Source: Lentzea xinjiangensis (GTDB lineage Bacteria; Actinomycetota; Actinomycetes; Mycobacteriales; Pseudonocardiaceae). Taken from it: a stretch of 64,000 bases of DNA. The DNA is taken from assembly GCF_900110955.1 (NCBI RefSeq), contig NZ_FOFR01000015.1, positions 85,736-149,735 on the forward strand, given 5' to 3'. A program made the translations under genes and the position numbers. Of this stretch, positions 15,696 through 24,368 are shown piece by piece (the first letter of the stretch is position 1; each line of letters opens with the position of its first letter). The notes below the pieces were generated by a model, which ran no database searches, was not told the origin of the DNA, and saw nothing but the letters and a program-made list of their open reading frames with translations.

Positions 15696-16676
15696 GTGCT
15701 CGCCAAGATCGCTATCGGGGCCGCGGCCATCCTGCTGCTCATCCCTGTCATGATCGGCCAGAGCGTGAGTGCCGTGGTGGACGCACTGTTCGGCAGCTCC
15801 TCGAACACCACCATCGACTGCACGTCACCGATCTCCGACATCCCGCCCGAGTACTGCCTGCTCTACGTCGCCGCGGCCCCGGACTGTCCCGGCCTGGACT
15901 GGACGGTGCTCGCCGCGATCGGCAAGGTCGAGACCGACCACGGCCGTCTGAAGGCACCCGGCGTGACCGAGGGCGAGAACTTCGCCGGGGCCGGCGGGCC
16001 GATGCAGTTTCTCGCCCCGACCTTCAACGGCGTCATCGCCAAACACCAGATCCCGCCCGGCGGCGCGAGCCCGCCCTCGCGGTACAATCCCCACGACGCC
16101 ATCCGCGCCGCGGCCTTCCTGCTCTGCGACGAAGGCGTCCGGCGAGGCGACCTGCGGGCGGCGATCTTCGCCTACAACCACGCCGACTGGTACGTCGACA
16201 AGGTCCTCAAGCAGGCCGGCAAATACGCCGAGGCCGCCGCGACCAGCGTCGGCAACGGCGACTGCAATGCCATCCAAGCCCCCAACTCCATCACCCTCGC
16301 CGCGATCAACTACGCCTGCGGACAGCGAGGGCTGCCCTACGTGTGGGGCGGCAACGGACCCGACGGCGGACACGCGGGCTTCGACTGCTCCGGACTGACC
16401 AAGGCCGCCTATGCCGCCGCCGGAGTGAACCTGCCCCGCACCGCCCAGACCCAGTACGACGCTGGCCCGCGCGTCCCGGCCGGGCAGCCGCTGTTGCCGG
16501 GTGACCTCGTCTTCTACGGCACCCCCGGCAACATCCACCACGTCGGTCTCTACATCGGCGGCGGACTCATGATCAACGCGCCGACCTTCGGCCAACCCGT
16601 GCAGATCGACAACTACCGCTACAACGGCGACGACTACGCCGGGGCGACCCGCCCGGCGGCCTCTATCGCGGGGTGA
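15696..16676 (+). CDS. Membrane-anchored transglycosylase-NlpC/P60 cell-wall hydrolase
   Basis: 326 residues; GTG 15696 has GTGAAAG upstream. An N-terminal hydrophobic segment (AKIAIGAAAILLLIPVMIG) anchors or exports it. Residues 60-175 resemble a lytic-transglycosylase domain (LDWTVLAAIGKVETDHGR, with a catalytic-type Glu, and GPMQFLAPTF). Residues 195-315 are an NlpC/P60 domain with the catalytic FDCSGL and HHVGLYIG motifs. This two-domain enzyme is the VirB1/Tgl-type hydrolase of Gram-positive conjugation systems, opening peptidoglycan for the transfer channel. It is the last gene of the operon. Confidence 0.92.
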   Translation: MLAKIAIGAAAILLLIPVMIGQSVSAVVDALFGSSSNTTIDCTSPISDIPPEYCLLYVAAAPDCPGLDWTVLAAIGKVETDHGRLKAPGVTEGENFAGAGGPMQFLAPTFNGVIAKHQIPPGGASPPSRYNPHDAIRAAAFLLCDEGVRRGDLRAAIFAYNHADWYVDKVLKQAGKYAEAAATSVGNGDCNAIQAPNSITLAAINYACGQRGLPYVWGGNGPDGGHAGFDCSGLTKAAYAAAGVNLPRTAQTQYDAGPRVPAGQPLLPGDLVFYGTPGNIHHVGLYIGGGLMINAPTFGQPVQIDNYRYNGDDYAGATRPAASIAG

Positions 16677-16896
16677 ACGGCGCCGCGTCCTGCTTGGCAC
16701 CACGTTGAGTCCCGCCTCGCCGCACGTATGGCGCCAGTGGAACGCCCCGCTCGTGGCGTCCGGCCACACCGTTCGCGACCGGCCGGGAAAATTCTCAGCG
16801 GGTAAGCCTGCGTGTCATCCGACGTGAGCGTTCAGTGCGTTTCCCTCCGAGCCGCGGGGTCGATCAGTAAGCTGGGCGTGCAGTGAGAGGAGTGTG

Positions 16897-17961
16897 ATGA
16901 GTTACTCCACCCCCTTCCGGCGCGAAGACGATTCTTACCGCAAGAAGAGGAAAGAAGACACCTCGGTTGTCGCCCAAGCGCGGCAAGCAGCGGAGCAGCT
17001 CCCCACACCACCACCTAACGACGACACCGTCGTCTCACGGCCGCAACGCCAAGAGGAGCAGACGGCTGCGGCTGCGCCGCCCGTACTCGAACTTCTCCTG
17101 TACCACGAGGAAGAACGAGCAGCAGCGCGGGCCTCCGGCGATCTGCGGCTCGCATCCAGCGCACTCGTCGGGGTCGTCCGCGACCTCGACGAGTTGCTGG
17201 ACGGCGTGGAGCGCTACCTGCGCCAGACCGGCCGCGGCAGGGCACGGCAGCGCGTGCGAGATGCCATGCCACATCTCGTTGCGATTTCTGCGATCGCCAC
17301 TTTGCCCTTGGTGGAAGTAGGCGAGTTCCTCGACCTGCCACCCGACCGTGTCGAGGCCGTGCTGGCCTCGTTGACCCGGCACGGCGGCATCAGCCCCGCC
17401 CAACGGCAAAAAGCGCTGGAGCAGATCAGGTGGCTGCGCGGTCAGTTGCAGCAGGTGATGATCACCGAAGACCACTCGTTGCTCGATCGACTGCTGGCTT
17501 TCGTGTCCAAGTTCGTCCTGCTCGGGATCATCGCCCTTGCCTCGGCGGCCTCGGGCGCATTCGCCGTGGGTGAATCAGCGGTCAAGGAAGTCATCAAGAC
17601 CGGGGTCGTCGCGCTGGTCGCCGCCGCCTTGCAGATGGGCGCCGACCGCGTACTGACAGAACATACTAAGCAGAGCCGGCACAACGCCGCACAAGAAGCA
17701 CACGCTGCGCTGCTCTCGGAACTGTCCACGGCGAGCGCACTGTGGGAGACACCTGCCTACGACGGAGAGCACGTCGTCATACGTATGCGACTAGCAGTGC
17801 GCATGTGTGCCGTGCGGGTCGCATCGATCCCGTTGAAGTGGCAGAACAAGTGGCAGTACTGGGACTTGCTCGACGAGCTTGCTGCGGCACTGAACAAGGA
17901 CACGCCGGACGGCCTGCGGGTTCAACTGCGGAGAATCACCACGCTGAGTCCACCCGCCTGA
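16897..17961 (+). CDS. Membrane protein of unknown function
   Basis: 354 residues. ATG 16897 has GAGAGGAG upstream; the preceding in-frame GTG at 16894 is an alternative. Residues 1-60 are charged and Gln-rich; residues 65-130 contain a helical EELLLYHEEE-type region. Residues about 200-245 hold two membrane helices (FVSKFVLLGIIALASAASGAFAVG and KTGVVALVAAALQMG). The C-terminal 100 residues are soluble and helical. I do not recognise a family. Base composition is less GC-rich than the transfer operon. It stands alone, 220 bp after the wall hydrolase, and could be a cargo gene of the element. A sensor-like or phage-exclusion role is possible but unsupported. Confidence 0.6.
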   Translation: MSYSTPFRREDDSYRKKRKEDTSVVAQARQAAEQLPTPPPNDDTVVSRPQRQEEQTAAAAPPVLELLLYHEEERAAARASGDLRLASSALVGVVRDLDELLDGVERYLRQTGRGRARQRVRDAMPHLVAISAIATLPLVEVGEFLDLPPDRVEAVLASLTRHGGISPAQRQKALEQIRWLRGQLQQVMITEDHSLLDRLLAFVSKFVLLGIIALASAASGAFAVGESAVKEVIKTGVVALVAAALQMGADRVLTEHTKQSRHNAAQEAHAALLSELSTASALWETPAYDGEHVVIRMRLAVRMCAVRVASIPLKWQNKWQYWDLLDELAAALNKDTPDGLRVQLRRITTLSPPA

Positions 17962-18112
17962 ACGCCGGGAAGCCCCGCTAGTCGATCAATGACGCAAGCG
18001 CGCTGGTCCCCGAAGAGCTGCGTACGTCCTGATCTGCCACCGACTCAGTGGATCACTCAGGCGAGCAAGTGATCAGTCGCGTGGAAACACCAGGTCATGC
18101 GTTCACATTTCC

Positions 18113-18550
18113 TCATGTCCGCTCGGGATGTACAGGCAGCGTGAACGGTTCGGGTTCCCCCATGCCCGCACCGACCTTGGCGGCGAAGGGCTGGCCGTAC
18201 GAGTCGACCAGCACGATCCGCTGGGTGAACAGCGGCGGCGAGACGGTATCGAGGGTGATGATGTTGTGGTCGCTGGCCAGCTCGAACAGCGCGTTCATCA
18301 CCTCGCGGCTGGTGGTGCGGTCCGGGTCGGTCTCGATCGACAGGCCCTCGACCCGGATCTCCAGCAGCCGGTGCTGGGGCAGCACGGTGATGCGAGTGTG
18401 GACGTGGCTGGGAAGACCGCCGTCCTCGCGTAGCTCAGCGATGTCGGCGGACAGTGCCACAGCGATCGCCTCCAACCGGTAGCCGCGTTCGATCCCGACC
18501 CGCGCACCCCACACAACCTGCAGGTCCGCTGAGACGTCAGGTGCAGCCAT
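18113..18550 (-). CDS. Conserved-looking hypothetical protein
   Basis: 145 residues from ATG 18550, preceded by GAAGGA. The protein is a compact alternating alpha/beta sequence (LQVVWGARVGIERGYRLEAIAVAL, THTRITVLPQHRLLEIRVEGLSIE, then NALFELASDHNIITLDTVSPP) with no membrane segment or metal motif. I do not recognise the family. It is followed upstream by the RAMA-domain gene on the same strand, 99 bp away, and the two may form a small operon. Confidence 0.6.
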   Translation of the reverse strand: MAAPDVSADLQVVWGARVGIERGYRLEAIAVALSADIAELREDGGLPSHVHTRITVLPQHRLLEIRVEGLSIETDPDRTTSREVMNALFELASDHNIITLDTVSPPLFTQRIVLVDSYGQPFAAKVGAGMGEPEPFTLPVHPERT

Positions 18551-18649
18551 GACGAGTCCTTCGTGAGTGAACGCCGTCAGACCGCCCACCCACAGTCGGG
18601 CGGTACGACAAGGCGTTGATGACTCGGAGTGATGTCGAGTGGTGCGCGG

Positions 18650-19117
18650 CTACCGGTCCCGCCGGGCGCGGAGGTCGGCGCGCAGGTCGGCCAGGAAGCG
18701 ACCGTCGGAGGTGCGTCGCCACGCGCTCCAGCCGTGGTGGTGCTTGCCGCTCAAGGCGGTCGCGACGGCCGACGGCGTGGCGAAGACCCGCTCGCCGTCG
18801 GCGAGCAGGAAGGTGCCGTCGATCCGAAGCCGAGCGGTGTGGCGTACCTCGCCAGCGCAGCGTTCCCACACGAGTTCCTCGCCATAGGTCACCAGGTTGG
18901 CCGACATCAGGTCGCTCAGTACCGTGCCCGCCCAGCGCAGTGGCGAGGATCCGGGGCGTTCGGAGGTCAGCACCGCCTCCCGGCTGAGTGTCTCGGCGGC
19001 GTCGATGTAGAGGCGCATCGCGGCGGCGACCGTGGGCGCGAGGGTCCACGGCCAGCGCTCGTCCACTCCCGCCCAGCGTCCGATGAGCATCCATCGGCCT
19101 CGGTAGGCCAGCAGCAC
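18650..19117 (-). CDS. RAMA-domain protein, probably frameshifted near its start
   Basis: The frame gives 155 residues from GTG 19117. The C-terminal 60 residues (LLADGERVFATPSAVATALSGKHHHGWSAW) match the RAMA/DUF4357 fold, a DNA- or modified-base-associated domain often joined to restriction and methylase systems. No ribosome site precedes GTG 19117. The same frame stays open and protein-like further upstream (HVADLEVLLAY and before), while a convincing start, ATG at 19244 after AAGGGGG, lies in another frame that stops at 19149. One inserted or lost base near 19210-19230 would join them. So this is either a recent frameshift, a sequencing error, or a start I cannot see. Confidence 0.55.
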   Translation of the reverse strand: MLLAYRGRWMLIGRWAGVDERWPWTLAPTVAAAMRLYIDAAETLSREAVLTSERPGSSPLRWAGTVLSDLMSANLVTYGEELVWERCAGEVRHTARLRIDGTFLLADGERVFATPSAVATALSGKHHHGWSAWRRTSDGRFLADLRADLRARRDR

Positions 19118-19244
19118 CTCCAGGTCGGCGACGTGGTGGTCGCCCGGCCTACCGAGGTCCTGCTCGGGTGCGAGTGGGCGGATAGGCGCCGCGGTCTCGC
19201 CGTGGCCGGCGCGCGGGTGTGGTGAGTTCGTTCAGGTCGGCCAT

Positions 19245-19554
19245 TCGGTCAACCCCCTTGGCGCCAACGGTTGTGGTCGGGTCGACGTGTATGGACGCTT
19301 CGTGCGCGCGGAGGTGTCAACGCCCGTGGGCGGTACGGGCGCGAAGTGGACCGGTTTGCACTAACGACGTAACGCGACGCGGGGGTAGGTCCACAAGAGA
19401 CAGCGGGTTTTTCGATGTACCGCTTGACTTCATGCGCCGAAGGAAGCGTCCATAGTCGTGCGGTCCGACACACCACCGGATGCGCACCGGGGGCCGCACC
19501 CGCTCCGGCCGGGGCATGACCCCCAACCCGAACCGTCACCACTGCGAGGTAGTC
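19245..19554. other. Gap without a gene
   Basis: This 310-bp stretch lies between the start of the RAMA gene (minus strand) and the PTDEQ-repeat regulator (plus strand), so it should hold divergent promoters. I see no convincing -10/-35 pair, RNA or repeat. Confidence 0.4.
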
Positions 19555-20178
19555 ATGTCCACCAACCGCACCCTTCGAGCTGTCCCGAATCCGGCGACCG
19601 ACCCGGCGAAGCCGCGCACGGAGACCGAGGAAAAGCTGTGGCAGGCACTCCGGGACAACCCCGGCGGCACTGCCTCCGCCCTGTCCACCGCCGCCGGAAT
19701 CGGCAAGTCGACCGCACCCAAGATCCTCAACCGCTGGGAGAACGACGGCCTCGTCACACGCACCGCCGGGATTGCCGACGGCGGTTCGCGCCCGGCTGAC
19801 CGCTGGTCCATCACCACGAAGTACGACCAGCCCACGGATGAGCAGCCCACGGATGAGCAGCCCACGGATGAGCAGCCCACGGATGAGCAGCCCACCGACG
19901 ACCAGCAGACCGACCAGCCCACGGACGACCAGCCGGAGAGGCAGTCGGAGAAGTCTCAGCGGTTGGCACCGGGGGCGTTGCGCGGCATGGTCGAGGACTA
20001 TCTGCGGGACAACTCGGGCGAGTTCAGTCCGAACGCGATCGGCAAGGCGTTGAACCGATCCTCCGGTGCGGTACACAACGCGCTGGAGAAGCTGGCCGAG
20101 AGCGGCTACATCGTGCGAACCAGTGACAAGCCGAAGAAGTACTCCCTCGCCGCGACGACTGCGGCGACAACGGAGTAG
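19555..20178 (+). CDS. Two-winged-helix regulator with PTDEQ repeats
   Basis: 207 residues from ATG 19555, after GAGGTAG. Residues 25-80 (EKLWQALRDNPGGTASALSTAAGIGKSTAPKILNRWENDGLV) form one winged-helix DNA-binding unit of MarR/IclR-like type. A linker of tandem PTDEQ pentapeptides (about 93-125) follows. Residues 135-195 (LRGMVEDYLRDNSGEFSPNAIGKALNRSSGAVHNALEKLAESGYI) form a second winged helix. The second unit is clearly related to the N-terminus of the MoxR-type ATPase encoded at 26548-27789 (shared LNRSSGAV core). It probably binds DNA as a regulator of the element or of that operon. Confidence 0.7.
   Translation: MSTNRTLRAVPNPATDPAKPRTETEEKLWQALRDNPGGTASALSTAAGIGKSTAPKILNRWENDGLVTRTAGIADGGSRPADRWSITTKYDQPTDEQPTDEQPTDEQPTDEQPTDDQQTDQPTDDQPERQSEKSQRLAPGALRGMVEDYLRDNSGEFSPNAIGKALNRSSGAVHNALEKLAESGYIVRTSDKPKKYSLAATTAATTE
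19831..19932 (+). repeat. 15-bp tandem repeat encoding PTDEQ
   Basis: Four perfect copies of CCCACGGATGAGCAG at 19831-19890 are followed by three imperfect ones to 19932. The unit length keeps the reading frame, so copy number can change by replication slippage without breaking the regulator. Confidence 0.9.
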
Positions 20179-20585
20179 TCGTTCCCGGCGTCGGGCGGTC
20201 CATGTCGTCACGTGCCTCCAACGGATCATCGTTGGGGGCACGACAGCGTCCGGAAATAAGGGGTTTCGGGCTCCTGAGTAAGGGTCTCCGGGTGGCATGT
20301 CGCCCAGACGGGGACCTCCCGTTGGGACAGCCTAGCCTGGTGCTGTCATGGTGACGAAATCGTTGGCCTGTTTGATAGTTGATGACGCCGAAACAACCGA
20401 TACTCTGTCGCGTGGCCAACTGTCTTGGTGCACTATCAGGCGAGCAGGTGCGGCGTGGGTTTGCAACGCGAGATCCACACCGGTTCGCGCCGCAGCGAGC
20501 AGGGAGCCCCTCGGAATGCTCGACCAATCTTCATCCGAAAGCACCCTGATAGCCGCTCTGGCTTCTCTCCGTCAGCGGAGACCGG
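20179..20585. other. Gap without a confident gene
   Basis: The 407 bp contain short open frames on both strands (for example 20332-20544 minus), but none has a ribosome site, recognisable domain or normal codon pattern. It may be the edge of the left accessory region. Confidence 0.4.
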
Positions 20586-21170
20586 CTAGCGCTGCTGGAT
20601 GCGGATCGTGTTGCCCGCCGGATCGCGGAGAACGAAGTCCCGTACCCCCCAAGGTTGGTCCGTCGGCTCCTGCACCACTTCTGCATCGGTCGTCAGCACC
20701 GCCGCGAACACGATATCCACACCGTCTTCAGTGGACAGATAGATGACACCGCTGTCGCCACCTGCCTCCGCAAACGGCACCAGAACGACCGACGTGGCGA
20801 GAGGAGCAGACGGACCGACCTCAACCCAACGCTCCGTTCCGCTTCCTGCGCGAACACGGACTTCCCAGCCCAGAACATCGCGGTAGAACGTCACTGACGC
20901 ATCAAGATCCCGGTACGGCAGAACGCATGCCCGAACCGTAACGCCAAGGCGAGCCGAGCTCGGTGGGAGCAGCGGAGCGGTGCCTCGGCGTCTGCCGTCC
21001 ACCCGCCCCGGAGAGGCAGGGCCGACGACGCGTGCGACGGCACGCGGCGGTTCAGGCAACGGCATGGGTTCGGCGGCACGCAGGTCCGCTATCGCGGGCG
21101 GCTTCGGCGGATCACGAAGAGGGTCCTCGCGGTGCACGGCGTCTTCGATACGACTGAAATCGTCCCCCAT
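20586..21170 (-). CDS. VOC (glyoxalase/bleomycin-resistance fold) protein with N-terminal extension
   Basis: 194 residues. Residues 78-194 are a VOC domain: RACVLPYRDLDASVTFYRDVLGWEV starts the first beta-alpha-beta module, and the end RDFVLRDPAGNTIRIQQR is typical of this fold. Family members bind metal for glyoxalase-, dioxygenase- or drug-binding roles; the substrate is not predictable. The first 75 residues are Pro/Arg-rich and uncommon. ATG 21170 lies only eight bases after a good -10 box (TATAAT), so the mRNA would be leaderless, which is frequent in actinomycetes and supports this long start. It is divergent from the protease gene. Confidence 0.75.
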   Translation of the reverse strand: MGDDFSRIEDAVHREDPLRDPPKPPAIADLRAAEPMPLPEPPRAVARVVGPASPGRVDGRRRGTAPLLPPSSARLGVTVRACVLPYRDLDASVTFYRDVLGWEVRVRAGSGTERWVEVGPSAPLATSVVLVPFAEAGGDSGVIYLSTEDGVDIVFAAVLTTDAEVVQEPTDQPWGVRDFVLRDPAGNTIRIQQR

Positions 21171-21178
21171 GCCGCTGG

Positions 21179-21206
21179 ATTATAGCCTGCGGTCTCGCGC
21201 GGTCAA
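21179..21206 (-). promoter_or_regulatory. Promoter of the VOC gene, leaderless
   Basis: On the minus strand TTGACC (21206-21201), a 16-bp spacer, and TATAAT (21184-21179), near consensus for the housekeeping sigma factor. The start codon follows eight bases downstream. Confidence 0.75.
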
Positions 21207-21232
21207 CCGCCGAATAGAAAAGATAGACAATG

Positions 21233-21261
21233 TTGACACCTCTGCGGCGTGTCGATAGCTT
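21233..21261 (+). promoter_or_regulatory. Promoter of the secreted protease gene
   Basis: TTGACA at 21233-21238, a 17-bp spacer, then TAGCTT at 21256-21261. The start codon lies 35 bp downstream with a G-rich ribosome site. It is back to back with the VOC promoter, 26 bp apart. Confidence 0.7.
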
Positions 21262-21295
21262 CAGAACATCGCAATCGTAAATCCGGGGGGGGACC

Positions 21296-22339
21296 TTGCG
21301 CAGACACAAGCGTGCATTCTTCGCAGCGGCCGGCTGTCTTACGGCGCTCGTCGCACTGACGCCAGCAGCCATGGCCTCATCTCCGAACAATCCCGAAAAA
21401 TATGACAACGTGATGACCGGTCACGGAATCGACGGGGACGGGAATCCAGTTCGCTCACTTGCCGACGCTGAAAACGTGCAGAATTTCTGGACGCCGGAGC
21501 GAATGCGTCAGGCGAAGTCCCTGGACGGCGTCTTGGTCAATCGAGACGGTTCCACTGAAACCGTCGGGGCGGCACCTGCCGCCGCACAGCCGATCTCGTC
21601 CCCGCCTGTGGTGCCGCCGGAGATGACCACCGCGGGCCAGGTGTCCGACTCGGACTCTCCCGTAGTGGGAAGGATGTTCGCGCAGGATCCGACGAGCGGC
21701 GGCTACCTCCAGTGCTCAGCCTCCGTCGTAGGGGGAAGCAGCGGCAACGTCGTGCTGACGGCAGCACACTGCCTCTGGGACCCCGCAGCTAAGGTGCAGT
21801 ACACCAACGTTGTCTTCGCACCTGGGTACCACGACGGAGTCGCGCCGTACGGCCTGTGGTCCCAGCGGGACTGGCTCTGGCACGTTCAATGGCACGACCA
21901 CAACAAGTGGCACTACGACTACGGCTACATCGTGCTCTTCCCCCGGTCGGACGGCACCCGGATCGTCGACCGCGTCGGAGCACTGGGGTTCCGCGTCAAC
22001 GAGGGTTCCTTCGAAAACATCGACGCCATGGGATACCCGGCACTAAGCCCTTATGACGGCGAACAGCAAAAGCGAGACAATGCGTACGCGGAGAAAGTCG
22101 ACTTCGTCGTGGGCGCACCACCGGAGCTGGATGGATTTTTCGAGCGAATCGTCTCTGACTTCACCGGGGGATCGAGCGGCGGCCCCTGGGTAGCGGAATA
22201 TTCGACTACGACGCGTGTCGGATGGGCGCAAGGTGTGATCAGCTTCAGCTTTTCCGGCGACCCTTACCAGTTCTCACCCTATTTCGACGACGAGACGTGG
22301 CGACTCTATGAGATGGCCGGACGGCTTCCGCTGTCGTGA
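21296..22339 (+). CDS. Secreted trypsin-like serine protease
   Basis: 347 residues from TTG 21296, preceded by GGGGGGGG. Residues 1-28 form a signal peptide (RRHKRAFFAAAGCLTALVALTPAAMA). A propeptide-like region follows, then a chymotrypsin-fold domain from about 115: LTAAHC (catalytic His), DYGYIVL (likely catalytic Asp) and FTGGSSGGPW (catalytic Ser). It should act outside the cell as an endopeptidase. Codon use and GC are lower than in the neighbouring element genes. It is a stand-alone gene with its own promoter and a hairpin terminator. Confidence 0.88.
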   Translation: MRRHKRAFFAAAGCLTALVALTPAAMASSPNNPEKYDNVMTGHGIDGDGNPVRSLADAENVQNFWTPERMRQAKSLDGVLVNRDGSTETVGAAPAAAQPISSPPVVPPEMTTAGQVSDSDSPVVGRMFAQDPTSGGYLQCSASVVGGSSGNVVLTAAHCLWDPAAKVQYTNVVFAPGYHDGVAPYGLWSQRDWLWHVQWHDHNKWHYDYGYIVLFPRSDGTRIVDRVGALGFRVNEGSFENIDAMGYPALSPYDGEQQKRDNAYAEKVDFVVGAPPELDGFFERIVSDFTGGSSGGPWVAEYSTTTRVGWAQGVISFSFSGDPYQFSPYFDDETWRLYEMAGRLPLS

Positions 22340-22344
22340 CTGAG

Positions 22345-22382
22345 AACGCTGGTGCACTTGAAGATCCAGGTGCACCAGCGTT
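22345..22382 (+). terminator. Hairpin terminator after the protease gene
   Basis: AACGCTGGTGCAC (22345-22357) and its exact complement (22370-22382) form a 13-bp stem with a 12-nt loop, 5 bp after the protease stop. The tail has only a short T-run. Confidence 0.7.
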
Positions 22383-23409
22383 TGCCGCCTGAAGGCCACG
22401 AACGACACCATCCCAGCCAGTGAGCCTCTCGATGCGGCTGCGCAGCTTGCGCCGTTGGCGGCACTGCGTTGCTTGTGATCAACCGAATGATCGCCGCCTG
22501 CAGCTGGACGGCGTAAAAGACGGTGATGGTTGGCCGCCGTGATCGAAGGCGGCCACCGCGCAGACTGATCGGATTGGCTTGCACTCCGGGTGGCCGGTGA
22601 TTCGGGGGCGAGAGAGTGCCGACACCTCAGAGACGGGCTAACTTCGGGAAGTTCGCTCTCTGCACGATCCGCTAGGAGTCAGCGGAAGCACGATCGTCTG
22701 GTTAGTTCGAACCGCTGGAGGCGACGTTGTCCGGGCCTCCTTCGCGGCTTTGACGTGGCCTAGTGCGCCTGGCGGCATTGTCCTCGTCTCGATGACGACG
22801 TCGGCAGCGTTAACCGTCAAGATGTGCACGAGGTCCCGGCGGCAGCGTTCCGGTTCCCGTCTACGGCCCTGAAGGCCTCGGTGCCGCACGCCAATCCGGA
22901 TTCCGGTTGGGCTGGCCGCCGAGCTGGTGACGGTCGTCGGGCCGGCGAACGCGTCGAGCTGGCCCGCCACCTCACAGCCCCAGAGCCATTCGTCAGTAGC
23001 ATTCTGCGGCCGTTGCCGCGCACAGTGACCGACGGCATGTAATCGTCCTTTGACGACGAGTACGTCTCCCACGTTCGCGGCGTCGGCATCGACCACATGG
23101 CACCGCTGGCCGAGGCAACGACAGTGACGCTTCTGCGTGGGCACCGACGCGACACACGGCTACGCCAACTGCTTCGACCGGCCCACGAGCCAGCCGGAAG
23201 GTGACACTCGGGCTAGCTCGTTGGCATGGGGCCAGCCCACGCCCCGGCGGGGCAGGCGCATCGGCACGGTGGGACGAGCAACACGGTCTGGGGCAGCAGG
23301 ATTACGGGAATTCTTGCGTCGTCGCGCCGTGGCGCGTGGTCATGGCTGTCCTCCAGGTGGCAGGTTGCCGATCGGTGATGTCCGCGAGTCATGGCCTGGT
23401 GGTTCGAGG
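22383..23409. other. About 1 kb without a credible gene
   Basis: Open frames exist on both strands (for example 22638-23144 minus), but they lack ribosome sites and recognisable folds. Patches look like decayed coding sequence, so a degraded insertion or gene remnant is possible; I cannot name it. Confidence 0.35.
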
Positions 23410-23754
23410 TCACTGGGATGGCCGAGTTGCGTCCCGGAGGCGCTGGTCGACCTCGTGCTTGGGCGCGGTGAGGATGGTGGTCAGCACGATGACGGCGGAG
23501 CCTTCGTCCAGCGGGCGGACGGGAGTGCCGTCGACGGCGAGGTCGTGGCCATCGGCGGTGACGATCCGCCAGTCCCGCTGGCGGATGCGGTCGGCGCAGT
23601 AGTAGCTGCCGACGAGTACACCGTCGCGGGTGACGGTGCCGTACAAGATCTGTTGCGCGTCGGCGGGGTCGTAGATGATCGAGGTCACCGCGCACCCGTT
23701 CTCGGTAAAGCTGCGCGCGACGATGTCGACCTCGGGCGCGTTGGGTGCGGTCAT
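23410..23754 (-). CDS. Small protein of unknown function, end of MoxR-VWA operon
   Basis: 114 residues from ATG 23754, after GAGGGAGAA and overlapping the upstream stop (ATGA). The sequence is a mixed beta protein (VDIVARSFTENGCAVTSIIYDPADAQQILYGTV, then SYYCADRIRQRDWRIVTADGHDLAVDGTPV). No family is recognised. Coupling to the genes before it indicates a shared function in the MoxR-VWA operon. Confidence 0.6.
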   Translation of the reverse strand: MTAPNAPEVDIVARSFTENGCAVTSIIYDPADAQQILYGTVTRDGVLVGSYYCADRIRQRDWRIVTADGHDLAVDGTPVRPLDEGSAVIVLTTILTAPKHEVDQRLRDATRPSQ

Positions 23755-24278
23755 CGGCTTTCTCCCTCGGTGTCGTGTTGGGTGTCGTGCGGGTTGGTGA
23801 GGCACTGTCCGGCGGCGGTGGGCCATCCGGTGGCGGGGTCGCGCATGAGCGGGAGTGGGACCGAGGGCGGGTCGGCGGGTGCGCGCAGCCACGCCTTGAT
23901 GTCCGGTGGTCCGATGTCCTCGGCGGGTTCGCGGGGGTTGCGTGGGTCAAGCGGCTCCCAGCGCACCCCGCCACCGACCGTGACGAACACGCCGCGAGCG
24001 CCGGGGTCGAATGCGACGATCCAACTGCTCATGTGGCTGGTCGCCCACGGCCACGGCCATCCGGTTTGGCGGGGGAAGGCCGTGCCGATGCCTTCGGCCT
24101 CCCACACGATGACGAGGTAGGCCACGGCCGCGCGGTAGGTGGTCTCGTCGGTCGCGGTCAGCGCGAGGCGTCCGGGCGGGACGCGCAGGAGGTTCTCGGG
24201 TTCGCACTCCCATTGCAGGGAGCCGAGCCACTCGGCGTCATGGCCGCGTCCCAGGTAGAAGTCGGTCTTGGTCGACAT
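23751..24278 (-). CDS. Hypothetical protein of MoxR-VWA operon
   Basis: 175 residues, ATG 24278. It starts MSTKTDFYLGRGHDAEWLGSL and continues with an alpha/beta domain (TYRAAVAYLVIVWEAEGIG) and a Trp/Pro-rich centre (GWPWPWATSHMSSWIVAFDPG). Proteins with a similar opening are met on actinobacterial plasmids and phages, but I know no function. It lies 3 bp after a 28-residue frame and overlaps the next gene by ATGA. Confidence 0.6.
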   Translation of the reverse strand: MSTKTDFYLGRGHDAEWLGSLQWECEPENLLRVPPGRLALTATDETTYRAAVAYLVIVWEAEGIGTAFPRQTGWPWPWATSHMSSWIVAFDPGARGVFVTVGGGVRWEPLDPRNPREPAEDIGPPDIKAWLRAPADPPSVPLPLMRDPATGWPTAAGQCLTNPHDTQHDTEGESR

Positions 24279-24281
24279 GCC

Positions 24282-24368
24282 TCAGCTCACCGCCCTTTGG
24301 CCGGCGCCTCGCGCCGCGGCCTCGCCGGCCAAGGGCAACTCCGCGAGCACGGTGGAGGTGGTGGTCAT
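24282..24368 (-). CDS. 28-residue coupled small frame
   Basis: ATG 24368 overlaps the stop of the 85-residue gene (ATGA) and the frame ends 3 bp before the next ATG. It reads MTTTSTVLAELPL, then an Ala/Gly-rich tail. Perfect fit between two stop-start couplings suggests it is translated, if only as a coupling peptide. No function can be assigned. Confidence 0.45.
   Translation of the reverse strand: MTTTSTVLAELPLAGEAAARGAGQRAVS

Noticed and set aside
1..20178. Precisely bounded integrative element with att sites
   Set aside because: No tRNA gene and no flanking direct repeat could be found; the left end is outside the window, so the boundaries cannot be set.
22383..23409. Transposase remnant
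   Set aside because: Some short readings are suggestive, but no DDE motif, terminal inverted repeats or target duplication is visible.
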